The translations under genes were made by a program, and so were the position numbers. This document shows, one piece after another, positions 63,663-64,000 of a stretch of 64,000 nt of DNA (its first letter is position 1; every line of letters starts with the position of its first letter). A model generated the notes under the pieces. It was not told where the DNA came from and ran no database searches. It worked only from the letters and a program-made list of their open reading frames with translations. The DNA lies in assembly GCF_900625095.1 (NCBI RefSeq), contig NZ_LR130760.1, positions 2,371,106 through 2,435,105 of the forward strand, read 5' to 3'. This stretch comes from Acinetobacter ihumii. GTDB taxonomy: Bacteria > Pseudomonadota > Gammaproteobacteria > Pseudomonadales > Moraxellaceae.

Positions 63663-64000
63663 ATGAACGTTGTCATTATTGGTGCTGGCATGGGTGGATT
63701 AACCACTGGGATCGCATTAAAAAAATTTGGTCATCAAGTCACCATTTATGAGCAAGCAGAACAAATTCTTCCTGTCGGTGCAGCAATTTCACTGTGGTCT
63801 AATGGTGTGAAATGCCTAAATTATTTAGGTTTGGGTGAGCAAGTTGCAAAGCTAGGTGGTGTGATGGATCATTTGGCTTATGTGGATGGACTGACCGGTG
63901 AAGTCATGACTCAGTTTAGTCTACAGCCTTTGATTGATGAAGTTGGACAACGTCCATATCCAGTTTCACGTGCTGAATTACAAAACATGCTGATGGATGA
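63663..64000 (+). CDS. hpxO: FAD-dependent urate hydroxylase, cut by the window edge
   Basis: The first 112 codons of a flavoprotein monooxygenase are present; the gene continues beyond 64000. The FAD-binding Rossmann motif GAGMGG lies at residues 7-12 with Glu in IYEQAEQ. The stretch [21 protein letters not shown] and [26 protein letters not shown] are characteristic of HpxO, which oxidises urate to 5-hydroxyisourate. The divergent allantoin genes support this. An AGGGGG lies upstream of the ATG. Confidence 0.9.
   Translation, partial: MNVVIIGAGMGGLTTGIALKKFGHQVTIYEQAEQILPVGAAISLWSNGVKCLNYLGLGEQVAKLGGVMDHLAYVDGLTGEVMTQFSLQPLIDEVGQRPYPVSRAELQNMLMD

Noticed and set aside
63524-63751. 75-codon frame across the start of hpxO
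   Set aside because: It overlaps the clearly coding hpxO frame, and its peptide is Cys/His/Trp-rich noise.
1-64000. Insertion sequences, prophage, CRISPR, tRNA or rRNA genes
   Set aside because: Both strands were read for transposase or integrase text, regular spaced repeats, and tRNA T-loops with acceptor stems; none was convincing.

Overview
The window looks like a chromosomal segment of an Acinetobacter-type gammaproteobacterium. The reasons are its moderately low GC content with AT-rich intergenic DNA, the protein styles (short BamC, RibBX, PqqGDH-like lipoprotein, Smp-type membrane protein beside serB, allantoin genes), and gene orders shared with other gammaproteobacteria (dapA-bamC-purC, yqiA-parE, phoB-phoR). 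Species assignment is inference. I see no insertion sequence, prophage, CRISPR array, tRNA or rRNA.

Layout. 1-8.7 kb: sugar dehydrogenase lipoprotein, rarA, an FNT-family channel, a small four-repeat protein beside a possible gene remnant, the purC-bamC-dapA set, pncA, a BASS-family transporter and a small acetyltransferase. 8.7-15.5 kb: a long AT-rich spacer with a candidate structured RNA, then a five-gene chaperone-usher pilus operon (pilin, chaperone, usher, adhesin, second chaperone). 15.5-18.5 kb: two equal-length AraC-type regulators that converge and overlap by 4 bp, then a pirin. 18.8-25.5 kb: a tight leftward run ribBX-ribH-nusB-thiL-pgpA-glmU-glmS, joining riboflavin, thiamine, phospholipid and cell-wall precursor synthesis. 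25.7-33.4 kb: housekeeping genes (smp-like, serB, SCP2 protein, dtd, pncB, rhodanese, psd).

33.6-42.5 kb is the most distinctive block. It holds a sigma-54 activator, an outer-membrane channel-like protein of the phenol-degradation meta-pathway family, a complete branched-chain-amino-acid-type ABC transporter, and a shortened acyl-CoA-synthetase-like protein that lacks the ATP-binding signature. Sigma-54-type promoters and near-identical 16-bp palindromes, about 50 bp upstream of each promoter, precede both the channel gene and the transporter operon. This suggests one dedicated uptake regulon whose substrate is unknown.

42.6-53.9 kb: acetyltransferase, SDR and GlcG-like genes, phoBR, a divergent TetR/SDR pair with a clear promoter-operator, a MATE pump, an aminotransferase and conserved DUF proteins. 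54-60.3 kb: gshA-dsbB, a lipase-like hydrolase, yqiA-parE. 60.3-64 kb: two uncharacterised proteins and purine-ring catabolism genes (allA, alc and, cut by the window edge, hpxO).
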